A stretch of 64,000 bases of DNA from JBBIRW01 sp037441565 (GTDB taxonomy: Bacteria > Desulfobacterota > JBBIRW01): positions 302,375-366,374 of the forward strand of contig JBBIRW010000001.1 in the NCBI GenBank assembly GCA_037441565.1, written 5' to 3'. Below are positions 26,765-35,875 of the stretch, one piece after another. The notes beneath the pieces were generated by a model. The model was not told where the DNA came from, searched no databases, and saw only the letters and a program-made list of their open reading frames with translations. The translations under genes were made by a program, and so were the position numbers. Numbering within the stretch: the first letter of the stretch is position 1; every line of letters starts with the position of its first letter.

Positions 26765-28282
26765 ATGAATTTAGGTTTTAATCTCAGGAGATCATCAATA
26801 TATTTTCCCGAAAAGGATGCAATTATATTTGGCAGAAGCAGCTTTAGCTACCGCGATATTGAAAGACTGAGCAATAGATTTGGAAATATTCTTAAAAGTA
26901 TTGGAGTAAGCAAGGGGGATAAGGTTTGCATTTATCTCCCCAATATTCCGGAATTCATAATATGTTTTTTTGGCACTGTAAAAATAGGTGCAATAGCTGT
27001 TTCCATTTCATCATTATGGAAAAGGGATGAAGTTTCCTATGTCATCGAGGATTCTGAAGCAAATACCCTTATAACCACTGAGGAATTAATTCAGAATATC
27101 GCTGAACTTGATATCTCTGAAAGATTAAAAAACATAATTGTAATTGGCGAAAGGTGTGATAAGGGCATATCCTATAAAGAGATGATGGAAAAATCCCGTG
27201 ATGAATTAAGTATTATGGAAATGGAGAAGGATGATGTTGCATCGATAATATATACGTCTGGAACAACGGGAAAACCCAAGGGTGCAATGCTCACCCATGG
27301 AAATGTAATATCAAACTCTTTCTCCGCAATTCATCATACATTAATGAAACCCGAAGATATCCTCATATGTTTTCTTCCACTTTATCATTCTTTCGGTCAA
27401 AATTTCATAATGAATTCATGCATATGCCGTGGTGCTACACTTGTTCTTCATAAAAAATTTGAGCTTGATGAGATAGTAAATTCAATAAAAAGCAACAGAG
27501 TTACGAGATTCTTCGGGGTTCCAACAATATACATTATGCTACTTAATGAAGAAAAAACATATCCTTTCCTTAAATCACTTGAATACTGTTTTTCAGCCGC
27601 AGCATCGATGCCTGCGGAGGTTTCAAAAAAATGGAAAGAAATGTTTGGTCTTACAATATATGAAGGTTACGGCCTTACAGAAACAACCCCTTTTGCCTCT
27701 TATAATCATGATATAAAATACAGGTCAGGATCAATAGGAACACCCATTGAAAATGTGGAGATGAAAGTTGTTGATGAGAATGGTGCGCAGCTACCACCGG
27801 GGCAGCTTGGGGAGATAGTAATAAAGGGTCCAAATGTTATGAAGGGCTATTACAATAAACCTGAGGAAACGGAGAAAACAATAAGGAACGGGTGGCTTCA
27901 TTCTGGAGACATTGGGATGATTGACGATGATGGATACTTTTATATAGTGGACAGGGTAAAGGATATGATTAACTCTGCCGGCTTCAAAATCTGGCCGCGC
28001 GAGGTTGAAGAGGTCCTGTTCAAGCATCATGCAGTATTGGAATGTGCGGTTATAGGTGTCCCTGATAATGTATATGGGGAAAGGGTCAAAGCTTTTATAA
28101 TTTTAAGAGAAGGAGAAAGGGCATCAGCTGAGGAAATAATCGCCTTTTGTAAGGAGAGAATCGCTTCATACAAGGCGCCGAAGGAGATAGAATTTGTCAA
28201 AGAGATACCCAAGAGTCCAACAGGAAAGATATTAAAAAGGGTCTTGAGAGAGGCAGAAAGATCAAAGGTAAGGGAAGAATGA
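26765..28282 (+). CDS. Acyl-CoA synthetase (AMP-forming), FadD-like
   Basis: A 505-residue adenylate-forming ligase. The AMP-binding P-loop IIYTSGTTGKPKGAMLTHGN lies near residues 161-180, YEGYGLTETTP near 300, and the hinge and catalytic lysine region SPTGKILKRVLRE at the C-terminus. It activates a carboxylic acid to its CoA ester using ATP. Members with this pattern take fatty, cyclohexane-carboxylic or aromatic acids; the substrate is not evident. It overlaps the following thiolase gene by 4 nt, so the two are coupled. Confidence 0.88.
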   Translation: MNLGFNLRRSSIYFPEKDAIIFGRSSFSYRDIERLSNRFGNILKSIGVSKGDKVCIYLPNIPEFIICFFGTVKIGAIAVSISSLWKRDEVSYVIEDSEANTLITTEELIQNIAELDISERLKNIIVIGERCDKGISYKEMMEKSRDELSIMEMEKDDVASIIYTSGTTGKPKGAMLTHGNVISNSFSAIHHTLMKPEDILICFLPLYHSFGQNFIMNSCICRGATLVLHKKFELDEIVNSIKSNRVTRFFGVPTIYIMLLNEEKTYPFLKSLEYCFSAAASMPAEVSKKWKEMFGLTIYEGYGLTETTPFASYNHDIKYRSGSIGTPIENVEMKVVDENGAQLPPGQLGEIVIKGPNVMKGYYNKPEETEKTIRNGWLHSGDIGMIDDDGYFYIVDRVKDMINSAGFKIWPREVEEVLFKHHAVLECAVIGVPDNVYGERVKAFIILREGERASAEEIIAFCKERIASYKAPKEIEFVKEIPKSPTGKILKRVLREAERSKVREE

Positions 28283-29469
28283 AGATAAGCGATGTGGCGA
28301 TAGTTGGTGCAGGAAGAACTGCAATTGGAAAGTTTGGCGGAACATTGCGTGATGTAATGGTTTACGAACTTGGTGCCTCTGTAATTAAAGGGGTACTCGA
28401 GAAAACCGAAATTAAGCCAACAGAAGTTGATGAGGTACTATTCGGCAATACAAGACAGGCAGGGAATGGCCCAAATCCTGCAAGAACCGCCTCTGTTCTG
28501 GCAGGGATCCCTGTTAGTATCCCATGCACGACCATAAATAAGGCATGCCCTTCAGGGATGAAATGTGTTCAGATGGCGATTCAATCCATAATGCTTGGTG
28601 ATGCAAGAATAGTTATTGCAGGTGGAATGGAAAGCATGAGCACTATACCATATATCCTTAAAAATGTGAGATGGGAAGGCTTCAGAATGGGGGATAAAAT
28701 ACTTATGGATGGATGGAATGATACAATTGATCCGCTGTGCAATATGGGTATGGGAGAAACAGCAGAAAATCTGGTGAAGAAATATGGTATATCAAGGGAG
28801 GAACAGGATCAGTTTGCCTTTGAAAGCCATATGAAAGCATCTCAAGCGCAAAAGCTTGGCTATTTTGACAATGAGATTATTCCTATAGAGGTTTATTCCA
28901 GGGAATTAAAGCAGAACATAAGATTCTCAAAGGATGAATCGATAAGAGCGAATACATCTCTTGATGCCCTCTCAAAGCTAAAACCTGTATTTAGAAAGGA
29001 TGGGACCATTACTGCGGGAAATGCATGCGGAATGTCCGATGGAGCTGCTGCCTTAATCCTGACAACAAGGGATATCGCGAAGGCAAAGGGACTGAAGCCC
29101 CTTTTTTCCGTTATCTCTTATGCATCAGCAGCAGTGGAGCCATCCCTGATGGGTGAAGGTCCATCGGTATCAATTCCTCAGGCATTAAAAAAGGCAGGTA
29201 TGAGCCTCACCGATGCAGATCTGATCGAGGTCAATGAGGCGTTTGCAGCACAGATTCTTGCTAATGAAAGAGTCCTCAAATGGGACAGAGGAAGACTCAA
29301 CATACATGGTGGGGCAATCGCCCTTGGACATCCAACAGGGATGAGCGGAGCGAGAATTCTGATAACGCTATATTATGCACTTAAGAGAATAAATGGTGAA
29401 ATCGGTGTTGCTGGTATTTGCGGAGGTGGAGGTGTAACCATGGCCATGGTTATAAGAAGAGAGACATGA
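28279..29469 (+). CDS. Acetyl-CoA C-acyltransferase (thiolase)
   Basis: A 396-residue thiolase with nucleophilic cysteine in TINKACPSGMKCVQ (about residue 89), NEAFAA, the histidine motif GGAIALGHPTGMSG and the second cysteine in GICGGGGVTMAMV. All catalytic residues are intact. NKACPSGMK is the acetyl-CoA acetyltransferase-like form, so acetoacetyl-CoA is a plausible substrate. It lies between an acyl-CoA ligase and a glutaryl-CoA-dehydrogenase-like enzyme in the second catabolic cluster. Confidence 0.9.
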   Translation: MKISDVAIVGAGRTAIGKFGGTLRDVMVYELGASVIKGVLEKTEIKPTEVDEVLFGNTRQAGNGPNPARTASVLAGIPVSIPCTTINKACPSGMKCVQMAIQSIMLGDARIVIAGGMESMSTIPYILKNVRWEGFRMGDKILMDGWNDTIDPLCNMGMGETAENLVKKYGISREEQDQFAFESHMKASQAQKLGYFDNEIIPIEVYSRELKQNIRFSKDESIRANTSLDALSKLKPVFRKDGTITAGNACGMSDGAAALILTTRDIAKAKGLKPLFSVISYASAAVEPSLMGEGPSVSIPQALKKAGMSLTDADLIEVNEAFAAQILANERVLKWDRGRLNIHGGAIALGHPTGMSGARILITLYYALKRINGEIGVAGICGGGGVTMAMVIRRET

Positions 29470-29481
29470 AGGAGAGATAAA

Positions 29482-30651
29482 ATGTCATCATTCAGGGGTG
29501 TCGATTTTTACCAGATTGATGAGCTGCTAACTGAAGAAGAAAGAATAACAAGGGATGTTGTGAGGCAGTTTGTAAACGATAGGGTAAAACCGATAATCGA
29601 GGATTACAATCAAAAGTGTCAATTCCCTCTTCATCTCATTCCAGAGATTGCAAAGCTCGGACTCCTTGGTGCAAATCTTCATGGTTATGGTTGTGCTGGA
29701 ATGAATAATGTGGCCTATGGTCTTATTATGCAGGAGCTTGAAAGAGGGGACAGTTCAATCAGGAGCTTTGTTTCTGTCCAGGGTTCACTCGTGATGTACC
29801 CTATATACACATTTGGATCAGAGGAACAAAAAAGTTACTGGTTACCAAAACTCGCGAAGGGAGAGGCAATAGGTTGCTTTGGTCTAACAGAGCCGGATTT
29901 CGGTTCCGATCCAGGAGGAATGATAACAAGGGCAAAGAAGGATGGTAAAAGCTATATCATAAACGGAACAAAGATGTGGATAACAAATGGATCAATAGCT
30001 GATGTTGCTGTCGTATGGGCAAGGACAGATGATGGAACAATAAGGGGATTTCTTGTAGAGAAGGGGGCCTCTGGATTTAAGGCAAATGATATCAAGGGCA
30101 AACTCTCCTTGAGGGCGTCAATAACATCAGAACTTGTATTTGAAGACTGCAGGATACCAGAAGAGAACCTCCTTCCTGGCACCACCGGTCTTAAAAGTGC
30201 CCTAATGTGTTTGAGTCAGGCAAGATATGGGATCTCCTGGGGTGCAATCGGTGTAGCGATGGAATGCTATGAGGTTGCCCTCAACTATTCGAAAAACCGT
30301 ATCGTATTTGGAAAACCTCTTGCATCAAAGCAACTCACCCAGCAGAAGCTTGTGTGGATGCTAACAGAGATAACAAAAGCTCAATTACTATCATATCGTC
30401 TCGGAAGACTCAAGGATGAGGGGAAGGCCAGCTACGCGCAGATATCAATGGCGAAGATGAATAATGTGAATATTGCTCTCGAATGTGCACGGATTGCAAG
30501 AGATATACTTGCAGCAAATGGGATTGTTGATGAATATCCTGTAATGAGACATATGTGTAATCTGGAAACGGTAAAAACATATGAGGGGACACACGATATT
30601 CATATCCTTATCCTTGGACAGAATATAACGGAATTTGATGCCTTTCGCTAA
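29482..30651 (+). CDS. Glutaryl-CoA dehydrogenase-like acyl-CoA dehydrogenase
   Basis: A 389-residue FAD enzyme most like glutaryl-CoA dehydrogenase. ELERGDSSIRSFVSVQGSL keeps the Glu and Arg-Ser residues that handle the distal carboxylate in the human enzyme, and the catalytic base Glu is in TYEGTHDIHILILG near the C-terminus. CFGLTEPDFGSDPGG and KMWITNGSIAD are the FAD-contacting motifs. Family members oxidise glutaryl-CoA to crotonyl-CoA plus CO2, or stop at glutaconyl-CoA in some anaerobes; which applies cannot be read by eye. Crotonyl-CoA would feed the hydratase, dehydrogenase and thiolase of the first cluster. Confidence 0.82.
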   Translation: MSSFRGVDFYQIDELLTEEERITRDVVRQFVNDRVKPIIEDYNQKCQFPLHLIPEIAKLGLLGANLHGYGCAGMNNVAYGLIMQELERGDSSIRSFVSVQGSLVMYPIYTFGSEEQKSYWLPKLAKGEAIGCFGLTEPDFGSDPGGMITRAKKDGKSYIINGTKMWITNGSIADVAVVWARTDDGTIRGFLVEKGASGFKANDIKGKLSLRASITSELVFEDCRIPEENLLPGTTGLKSALMCLSQARYGISWGAIGVAMECYEVALNYSKNRIVFGKPLASKQLTQQKLVWMLTEITKAQLLSYRLGRLKDEGKASYAQISMAKMNNVNIALECARIARDILAANGIVDEYPVMRHMCNLETVKTYEGTHDIHILILGQNITEFDAFR

Positions 30652-30671
30652 CGATTTCCCGGGGGAAACTA

Positions 30672-32540
30672 TTGCCTCTAAACAGAAAACTTATCCACAT
30701 TAACCTTGATCCCATTGAAATAAGAAAAGAAGAAATAAGTCTTGAACTCAGGAGAAAATTCCTGGGGGGAAGGGGTATAAATACCTATCTCCTTTATAAT
30801 TTTACAAATCCAGATATGGATCCATTCGCACCTGAAAATCCTGTAATACTTGGAGCAGGTCTTCTTACAGGAACAATAGCGCCTGGTGCGGGAAGAATGA
30901 ATATAACTGCACGCTCTCCTGAAAATCGATTTCTCGGAGATTCTAACATGGGTGGTGATTTCGGAGCTGAGCTAAACTATACAGGATACAGTCATGTGGT
31001 CATCAGGGGAAAGAGTAAGAAGCCCGTTTACATACTTATAAAGGATGATCATATCGAGATAAAGGATGCACAGCATATCTGGGGAAAGGATACACTTGAG
31101 ACGCAAAGGATTATAAGGGAGGATGAGGGAATTGAAAGGTTGAAGATTGCATGTATCGGTCCTGCAGGGGAAAGGCTTGTCAGATTTTCAGGGATCGTTA
31201 CAGGTCGCAAGAATATGGCTGCAAGAACAGGGATTGGCGCTGTTATGGGTTCAAAAAATATAAAGGCAATCGCAGTCATTGGAACAAAAGGTCTCTCCGT
31301 TTTCAAACCAAAGGACTTCCTCTCATATTGTTTGGAGCTTCAGCAACAAGTTATGAAGAGGGCATGGTGTCAAGCATTAGGAAGGTTTGGGACACCACTT
31401 CTGCTTCGTTATGCAAATGAAGGTGGGTGGCTGAGTGTAAAAAATCATCAGCATACATCAATGGGTGAAGAAGGAGATAAACTTTCTGCTGAGAATCTCG
31501 AAAAGTTATCAAAGGGGATGGTTGCATGTAGTTCTTGTCCTGTTCATTGCAGACATAAACATACTGTTAATATTGCTGGAAAAGAATTTAACGGCGAAGG
31601 CCCTGACTATGGTGCATTAGGTCCCCTCAGTGCGAATATTGGAATTACTGATCTTGAAAGGGCTGTTTATTTTACAGATTTGTGCAATCTTTACGGAATA
31701 GATGCAATGAGTATGGGTGCTTATATAGGTTGGGCAATGGAGTTATATGAAAAGGGAGTGATCAGCGAAAAAGATCTTGGCTATCCACTTGACTGGGGAA
31801 ATATAGAAAGTACGGAAAGACTCATAAGGGATGTTGCATACAGGGAAGGTTTCGGTGATCTCCTTGCAGAGGGATTCTGGAAGTCTGGAGTCCTTGGTGA
31901 AAATGCAAAGAGATATGCCTACAGTATAAAAAACATGCCACTTGAAGTTACGGATGAGCGTATTGTTCCATCCTTTGCACTGGGACTTGCAACAGCAACG
32001 AGGGGATGTGATCATATGAGAAGTCGCCCATCTAATGATGTTCTGAATCTCCCACCTTCACTTCTTGAGAAATTATATGGTGGTAAAGTTTCACCTGACT
32101 ATAGATCTTATGAGGGAAAAGCAAGGATGGTATGGTGGCATGAACTACTCCATGCTATCACTGATGCGCTTGGATTGTGTAGATTTTTAACTGCATTCAG
32201 CAGCCCTCATGCACCAAAATTTGATGAATTTGCCAATCTTATTTACCTTGCAACAGGATTTAATGTAACCAGGGATGATGTTTTTGAAATTGGTGAGAGG
32301 ATATACACAACAGAAAGGATGTATCTTGTAAGGGAAGGAATGGACAGGAAGAACGATACTTTACCATGGATCTATTTCGAGGAGCCTGTTAAGGATGGAC
32401 CTGCAAAGGGGGCATTTATTGATAAGGATAAGTTCCAGCAGATGCTGGATGAGTATTATAGCTTGCATGGCTGGGATGAAAGAGGGATTCCAACAGCTTC
32501 ACAACTTGAGAAACTCGGACTGAGGGAATTGATTGAATGA
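30672..32540 (+). CDS. Aldehyde:ferredoxin oxidoreductase (tungsten type)
   Basis: A 622-residue member of the AOR family (tungstopterin plus [4Fe-4S]). GGRGINTYLLYN, NMGGDFGAELNYTGYSHVVIRG, the cluster motif CSSCPVHCRHKH (about residue 287) with its partner cysteine downstream, and the C-terminal GLCRFLT region are visible. It interconverts aldehydes and carboxylic acids with ferredoxin as partner; W-dependent aryl or benzoyl-CoA enzymes are also in this superfamily. Translation begins at a TTG with GGGGGA 6 nt upstream. It overlaps the ferredoxin gene by 4 nt, so the electron partner is probably encoded next. Confidence 0.88.
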   Translation: MPLNRKLIHINLDPIEIRKEEISLELRRKFLGGRGINTYLLYNFTNPDMDPFAPENPVILGAGLLTGTIAPGAGRMNITARSPENRFLGDSNMGGDFGAELNYTGYSHVVIRGKSKKPVYILIKDDHIEIKDAQHIWGKDTLETQRIIREDEGIERLKIACIGPAGERLVRFSGIVTGRKNMAARTGIGAVMGSKNIKAIAVIGTKGLSVFKPKDFLSYCLELQQQVMKRAWCQALGRFGTPLLLRYANEGGWLSVKNHQHTSMGEEGDKLSAENLEKLSKGMVACSSCPVHCRHKHTVNIAGKEFNGEGPDYGALGPLSANIGITDLERAVYFTDLCNLYGIDAMSMGAYIGWAMELYEKGVISEKDLGYPLDWGNIESTERLIRDVAYREGFGDLLAEGFWKSGVLGENAKRYAYSIKNMPLEVTDERIVPSFALGLATATRGCDHMRSRPSNDVLNLPPSLLEKLYGGKVSPDYRSYEGKARMVWWHELLHAITDALGLCRFLTAFSSPHAPKFDEFANLIYLATGFNVTRDDVFEIGERIYTTERMYLVREGMDRKNDTLPWIYFEEPVKDGPAKGAFIDKDKFQQMLDEYYSLHGWDERGIPTASQLEKLGLRELIE

Positions 32541-32911
32541 GAATTCTTGCGAAAAGAGATAAATGCACAGGGTGTCATCTCTGTGAGATTGTCTGTTCAC
32601 TTTATCACTTTGGTTATATAAATCCAACTACCTCCGCAATCAGGGTAATTAAGGATGATCTTGGAAAAGGAGCTAATGTGCCATATGTTTGCCTTCAATG
32701 TAATGAAAACAAGATGTTCTGTCTGGATGGATTGAATGTTGATAGAAAAATGATGTCACAGGAATTCATATGGCCATGTGAAACAGTTAATAAATGTCCT
32801 CATAAAGCAATATTTGCATTTAATGAAAAGGTTTTCCATTGTGATCTCTGTGGTAGTGATCCACAGTGTGTCAAAATCTGCACCACAGGTGCTCTTTACA
32901 TTAGAGAATAA
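32537..32911 (+). CDS. 4Fe-4S ferredoxin, electron partner of the AOR
   Basis: A 124-residue polyferredoxin-type protein. Cysteine sets CTGCHLCEIVC, CLQCNENKMFC, CETVNKCPHKAI and CDLCGSDPQCVKIC suggest two to four [4Fe-4S] clusters, as in the HycB/DmsB-like subunits that accompany AOR-family enzymes. It is coupled to the AOR gene by a 4-nt overlap. The middle CxxC spacing is irregular, so the exact cluster number is uncertain. Confidence 0.85.
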   Translation: MRILAKRDKCTGCHLCEIVCSLYHFGYINPTTSAIRVIKDDLGKGANVPYVCLQCNENKMFCLDGLNVDRKMMSQEFIWPCETVNKCPHKAIFAFNEKVFHCDLCGSDPQCVKICTTGALYIRE

Positions 32912-32958
32912 GGAAAATAAAATAATTGGAATCCAATCAAAAAGGGGCGGTTTAGCTT

Positions 32959-34173
32959 ATGCTAATCCATTATGGATTTATTATAGTTATCCTCAGCATA
33001 ACCGTTGTTACAGGATCACTTGGTTTCGCACGTTTCGGCTACAGCATGATACTTCCATTCATGAAAGAGGGTCTTTTTCTGAGTTATACCCAGATGGGGC
33101 TCCTTGCAACAGGAAATCTTATTGGTTATTTTATATTTTCAATAATAGGCGGCTGGTTCGCAACAAGGTATAGCTCAAAGAAGGTGATAAGCAGTTCCCT
33201 TATGCTTGCGGGCATTACCATGATCCTTACAGGATTTTCTAAAAATTTCTATCAGGCACTCTTGTTTAGAACAGCAACAGGGATTGGAAGTGGTGGCAGC
33301 AATGTGCCTGTTATGGGCTTGCTCTCCTCCTGGTTTACTTCGCGAAGAAGGGGGATGGCAAGCGGTTTTGCAGTTGGCGGCTCTGGTATAGGTCTTCTTT
33401 TAACAGGGTATCTTGTGCCGATATGGGCTTCAAACTATGGACCGTGGGGGTGGAGAATGAGCTGGATATATCTCGGCTTTGCGGTAATCCTCATCGGTAT
33501 TATTGCATGGATCTTTCTCAAAGACCATCCAGCCGAGGTCGGATTGAAGCCCATAGGCGTTGTTCCAAAAGGGGATGAAAAGATAAACAATCCAGGATTC
33601 AGAGAGCTGTGCAGAAATAAATCCCTCTGGCATCTCTCAGCAATTTATTTTACATTTGGATTTTCCTATATCATCTACGCAACATTCTTTGCTGCATATA
33701 TAATAAAAGAAAGGCATATGCAATCTGGCCTTGCAGGAAATCTATTGTCTCTCATAGGGATATTAAGCATAGTAAGTGGATTTATGTGGGAAAGCATCTC
33801 TGATATTATAGGAAGAAAGTTTGGTTTTGCGCTTGTTTCTTTCTTTCAAGGATTATCATACCTGATTCTTACATTAAATACTGGGGTTTCTTCATTTTAC
33901 ATATCAGCGGCAATGTTTGGCTTAACAGCATGGAGCATACCTGCAGTAATGGCTGCGGCCTGCGGGGATTACTGTGGCGCAAAGATGGCACCCGCAGCCC
34001 TTGGATTTGTAACATTTATATTTGGAATAGGACAGATGATATCCCCATCTATAGCTGGATACCTTGCTGATATCATGGGAAGCTTTAATCCCGCATTCAT
34101 TCTTGCTTGCCTGATGGCATGGTTGGGGACTATTATATCATTAACTTTAAAAAAGCCAACGAGTTTAATTTAA
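32959..34173 (+). CDS. MFS transporter (YbfB/YjiJ-like)
   Basis: A 404-residue protein with about twelve hydrophobic segments. ARFGYSMILPFMKEGLFLSYTQMGLLATGNLIGYF and SRRRGMASGFAVGGSGIG resemble the YbfB/YjiJ branch of the major facilitator superfamily, often seen with catabolic genes for organic acids. The RBS AAGGGGCGG lies 8 nt before the ATG. It probably imports the substrate of this cluster; the ligand is unknown. Confidence 0.85.
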   Translation: MLIHYGFIIVILSITVVTGSLGFARFGYSMILPFMKEGLFLSYTQMGLLATGNLIGYFIFSIIGGWFATRYSSKKVISSSLMLAGITMILTGFSKNFYQALLFRTATGIGSGGSNVPVMGLLSSWFTSRRRGMASGFAVGGSGIGLLLTGYLVPIWASNYGPWGWRMSWIYLGFAVILIGIIAWIFLKDHPAEVGLKPIGVVPKGDEKINNPGFRELCRNKSLWHLSAIYFTFGFSYIIYATFFAAYIIKERHMQSGLAGNLLSLIGILSIVSGFMWESISDIIGRKFGFALVSFFQGLSYLILTLNTGVSSFYISAAMFGLTAWSIPAVMAAACGDYCGAKMAPAALGFVTFIFGIGQMISPSIAGYLADIMGSFNPAFILACLMAWLGTIISLTLKKPTSLI

Positions 34174-34199
34174 TGCATAAGATCTGAAAGGAGCGGGTT

Positions 34200-35042
34200 A
34201 TGGAGATTCTTAAAAACAAGGTTGCAATAGTAACGGGAGCAGGGGGAGGGATAGGAAGATTTGAAGCACTGGAGTTGGCAAAGGCTGGTGCAAAGGTTGT
34301 TGTTAACGATGTGGGATGTTTGAGAAATGGAACAGGAAGTGATACAAAAATGGCGGACCAGGTGGTCGAAGAAATAAGAAAGGACGGTGGCGATGCTATT
34401 GCAAGTTATGATAGTGTTGCAACATCGGAGGGTGCAGACGCAATAATAAAAAAGGCAATCGAGAGTTTTGGAAGAATAGATATCCTTGTTAATAATGCGG
34501 GGATTCTTAGAGACAGAACAATTTTAAAAATGAGTGAAGAGGAGTGGGATTCAGTAATTAATGTCCATCTGAAAGGAACATTTCTTCTAACTCAGAAAGC
34601 AGCAGATATTATGAAGGATCAGGGGTCAGGAGGAAGGATAATAAATACAACATCTGTTGCAGGTCTGATAGGAAATTTCGGACAGGCTAATTATGCAGCT
34701 GCTAAGGCTGGTATTTATGGATTCACAATGGTTGCATCCATTGAACTGAAGAGATACGGAATAACGGTCAACGCAATAGCACCCATTGCCCTTACCCGGA
34801 TGACATCGGATCTTCCAAGATACAGTGATGCAAGTCCTGACGAAATTGGGCCACAGTTTATAGCTCCTGTTGTCGTATATTTATGTTCTGAGATGGCATC
34901 TGACATAACAGGAAAAATAATAGGAATAAAAGGGAGAAAAATCTATTCATACAGGATGTTAGTTACCGAAGGGGTTGAGAAAAAAGAAGGTGTATGGTCA
35001 ATTGATGAAATTCATAAAGTGATAAGGGATGTTGTTTTCTAA
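34200..35042 (+). CDS. Short-chain dehydrogenase/reductase, MFE-type 3-hydroxyacyl-CoA dehydrogenase-like
   Basis: A 280-residue classical SDR. The cofactor motif is GAGGGIGR (not TGxxxGIG exactly), the NNAG motif is LVNNAGILRDRT, and the catalytic Ser-Tyr-Lys triad is in TSVAGLIGNFGQANYAAAKAG. The N-terminal VNDVG segment and the RDRTILKMSEEEWD phrase resemble the dehydrogenase unit of peroxisomal multifunctional enzyme type 2, which acts on D-3-hydroxyacyl-CoA. It overlaps the amidohydrolase gene by 1 nt. Confidence 0.85.
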   Translation: MEILKNKVAIVTGAGGGIGRFEALELAKAGAKVVVNDVGCLRNGTGSDTKMADQVVEEIRKDGGDAIASYDSVATSEGADAIIKKAIESFGRIDILVNNAGILRDRTILKMSEEEWDSVINVHLKGTFLLTQKAADIMKDQGSGGRIINTTSVAGLIGNFGQANYAAAKAGIYGFTMVASIELKRYGITVNAIAPIALTRMTSDLPRYSDASPDEIGPQFIAPVVVYLCSEMASDITGKIIGIKGRKIYSYRMLVTEGVEKKEGVWSIDEIHKVIRDVVF

Positions 35043-35875
35043 TGGTTATTGATTTTCATATCCATGCAGGTGACCTCAGCGATCTTACTCCCTGGGCGCA
35101 GGATTACTTCTTAAATTTCACAAAATATATGACTGTTTTTGATAATGGAATACTTGTTTCTGAAAGATTTATAAAATACCTTGATGATTGCTCTGTAAAA
35201 TTTGCTATAATCCTTCCTGAGTATTCCCCCAGGGCATATGGGACGGTTACGATTGAAAAGGCTTTTTCTTTATGCAAATCATCGGAGAAATTCATTCTAT
35301 TCAGTAATATAAATCCCTGGATTGCTAAAAATCCTGTGAAAACCTTTCTGTATGAACATGAAAGATATATGTCAAGAGGTGTCAAGCTTCATCCTGTCCA
35401 TCAGTCATTCTATCCAAGCGATAGATTGCTTTATCCACTTTACGAAAAACTTGAGGAGATGCAATTACCGCTGCTCGTGCACACGGGATCCTCCATCTTT
35501 TATGGGGCAAAGGCAAAGTTTGGAAACCCCCTTTATCTTGACGAGGTTGCCGTCGACTTTCCATTCCTCAATATAGTGCTCGCACATGGTGGAAGAGGCT
35601 ATTTTTATAAAGAAGCAGAATATCTTGCAACTCAACATGAAAGGGTTTATATCGAGGTATCTGGTCTTCCACCATTTAAGTTAACAGAATATTTTCCATC
35701 AATATTAAAATACCACGAGAAATTTATTTTTGGATCCGACTGGCCCGGTGTTAAGGATCTGAAAAAGAATATTGCTGATCTAAAAGCCCTTCCACTTGAT
35801 GAAAATGCATTAGATGATATACTATTCCGAAATGCAGCAAAATTATTAAAGATCAATACAGAGGTTGATAAATGA
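35042..35875 (+). CDS. Amidohydrolase-superfamily protein (COG2159-like)
   Basis: A 277-residue TIM-barrel hydrolase or decarboxylase. The metal-binding HxH is in IDFHIHAG, a second histidine in GVKLHPVH, a third in LLVHTGSS, then AHGGRGYF and the terminal aspartate in FGSDWPG. The COG2159 group includes ACMSD-type non-oxidative decarboxylases and cyclic-compound hydrolases, so a ring-cleavage or decarboxylation step is possible. It is coupled to its neighbours by 1-nt and 4-nt overlaps, which ties it tightly to the SDR and the deaminase-like gene. Confidence 0.78.
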   Translation: MVIDFHIHAGDLSDLTPWAQDYFLNFTKYMTVFDNGILVSERFIKYLDDCSVKFAIILPEYSPRAYGTVTIEKAFSLCKSSEKFILFSNINPWIAKNPVKTFLYEHERYMSRGVKLHPVHQSFYPSDRLLYPLYEKLEEMQLPLLVHTGSSIFYGAKAKFGNPLYLDEVAVDFPFLNIVLAHGGRGYFYKEAEYLATQHERVYIEVSGLPPFKLTEYFPSILKYHEKFIFGSDWPGVKDLKKNIADLKALPLDENALDDILFRNAAKLLKINTEVDK

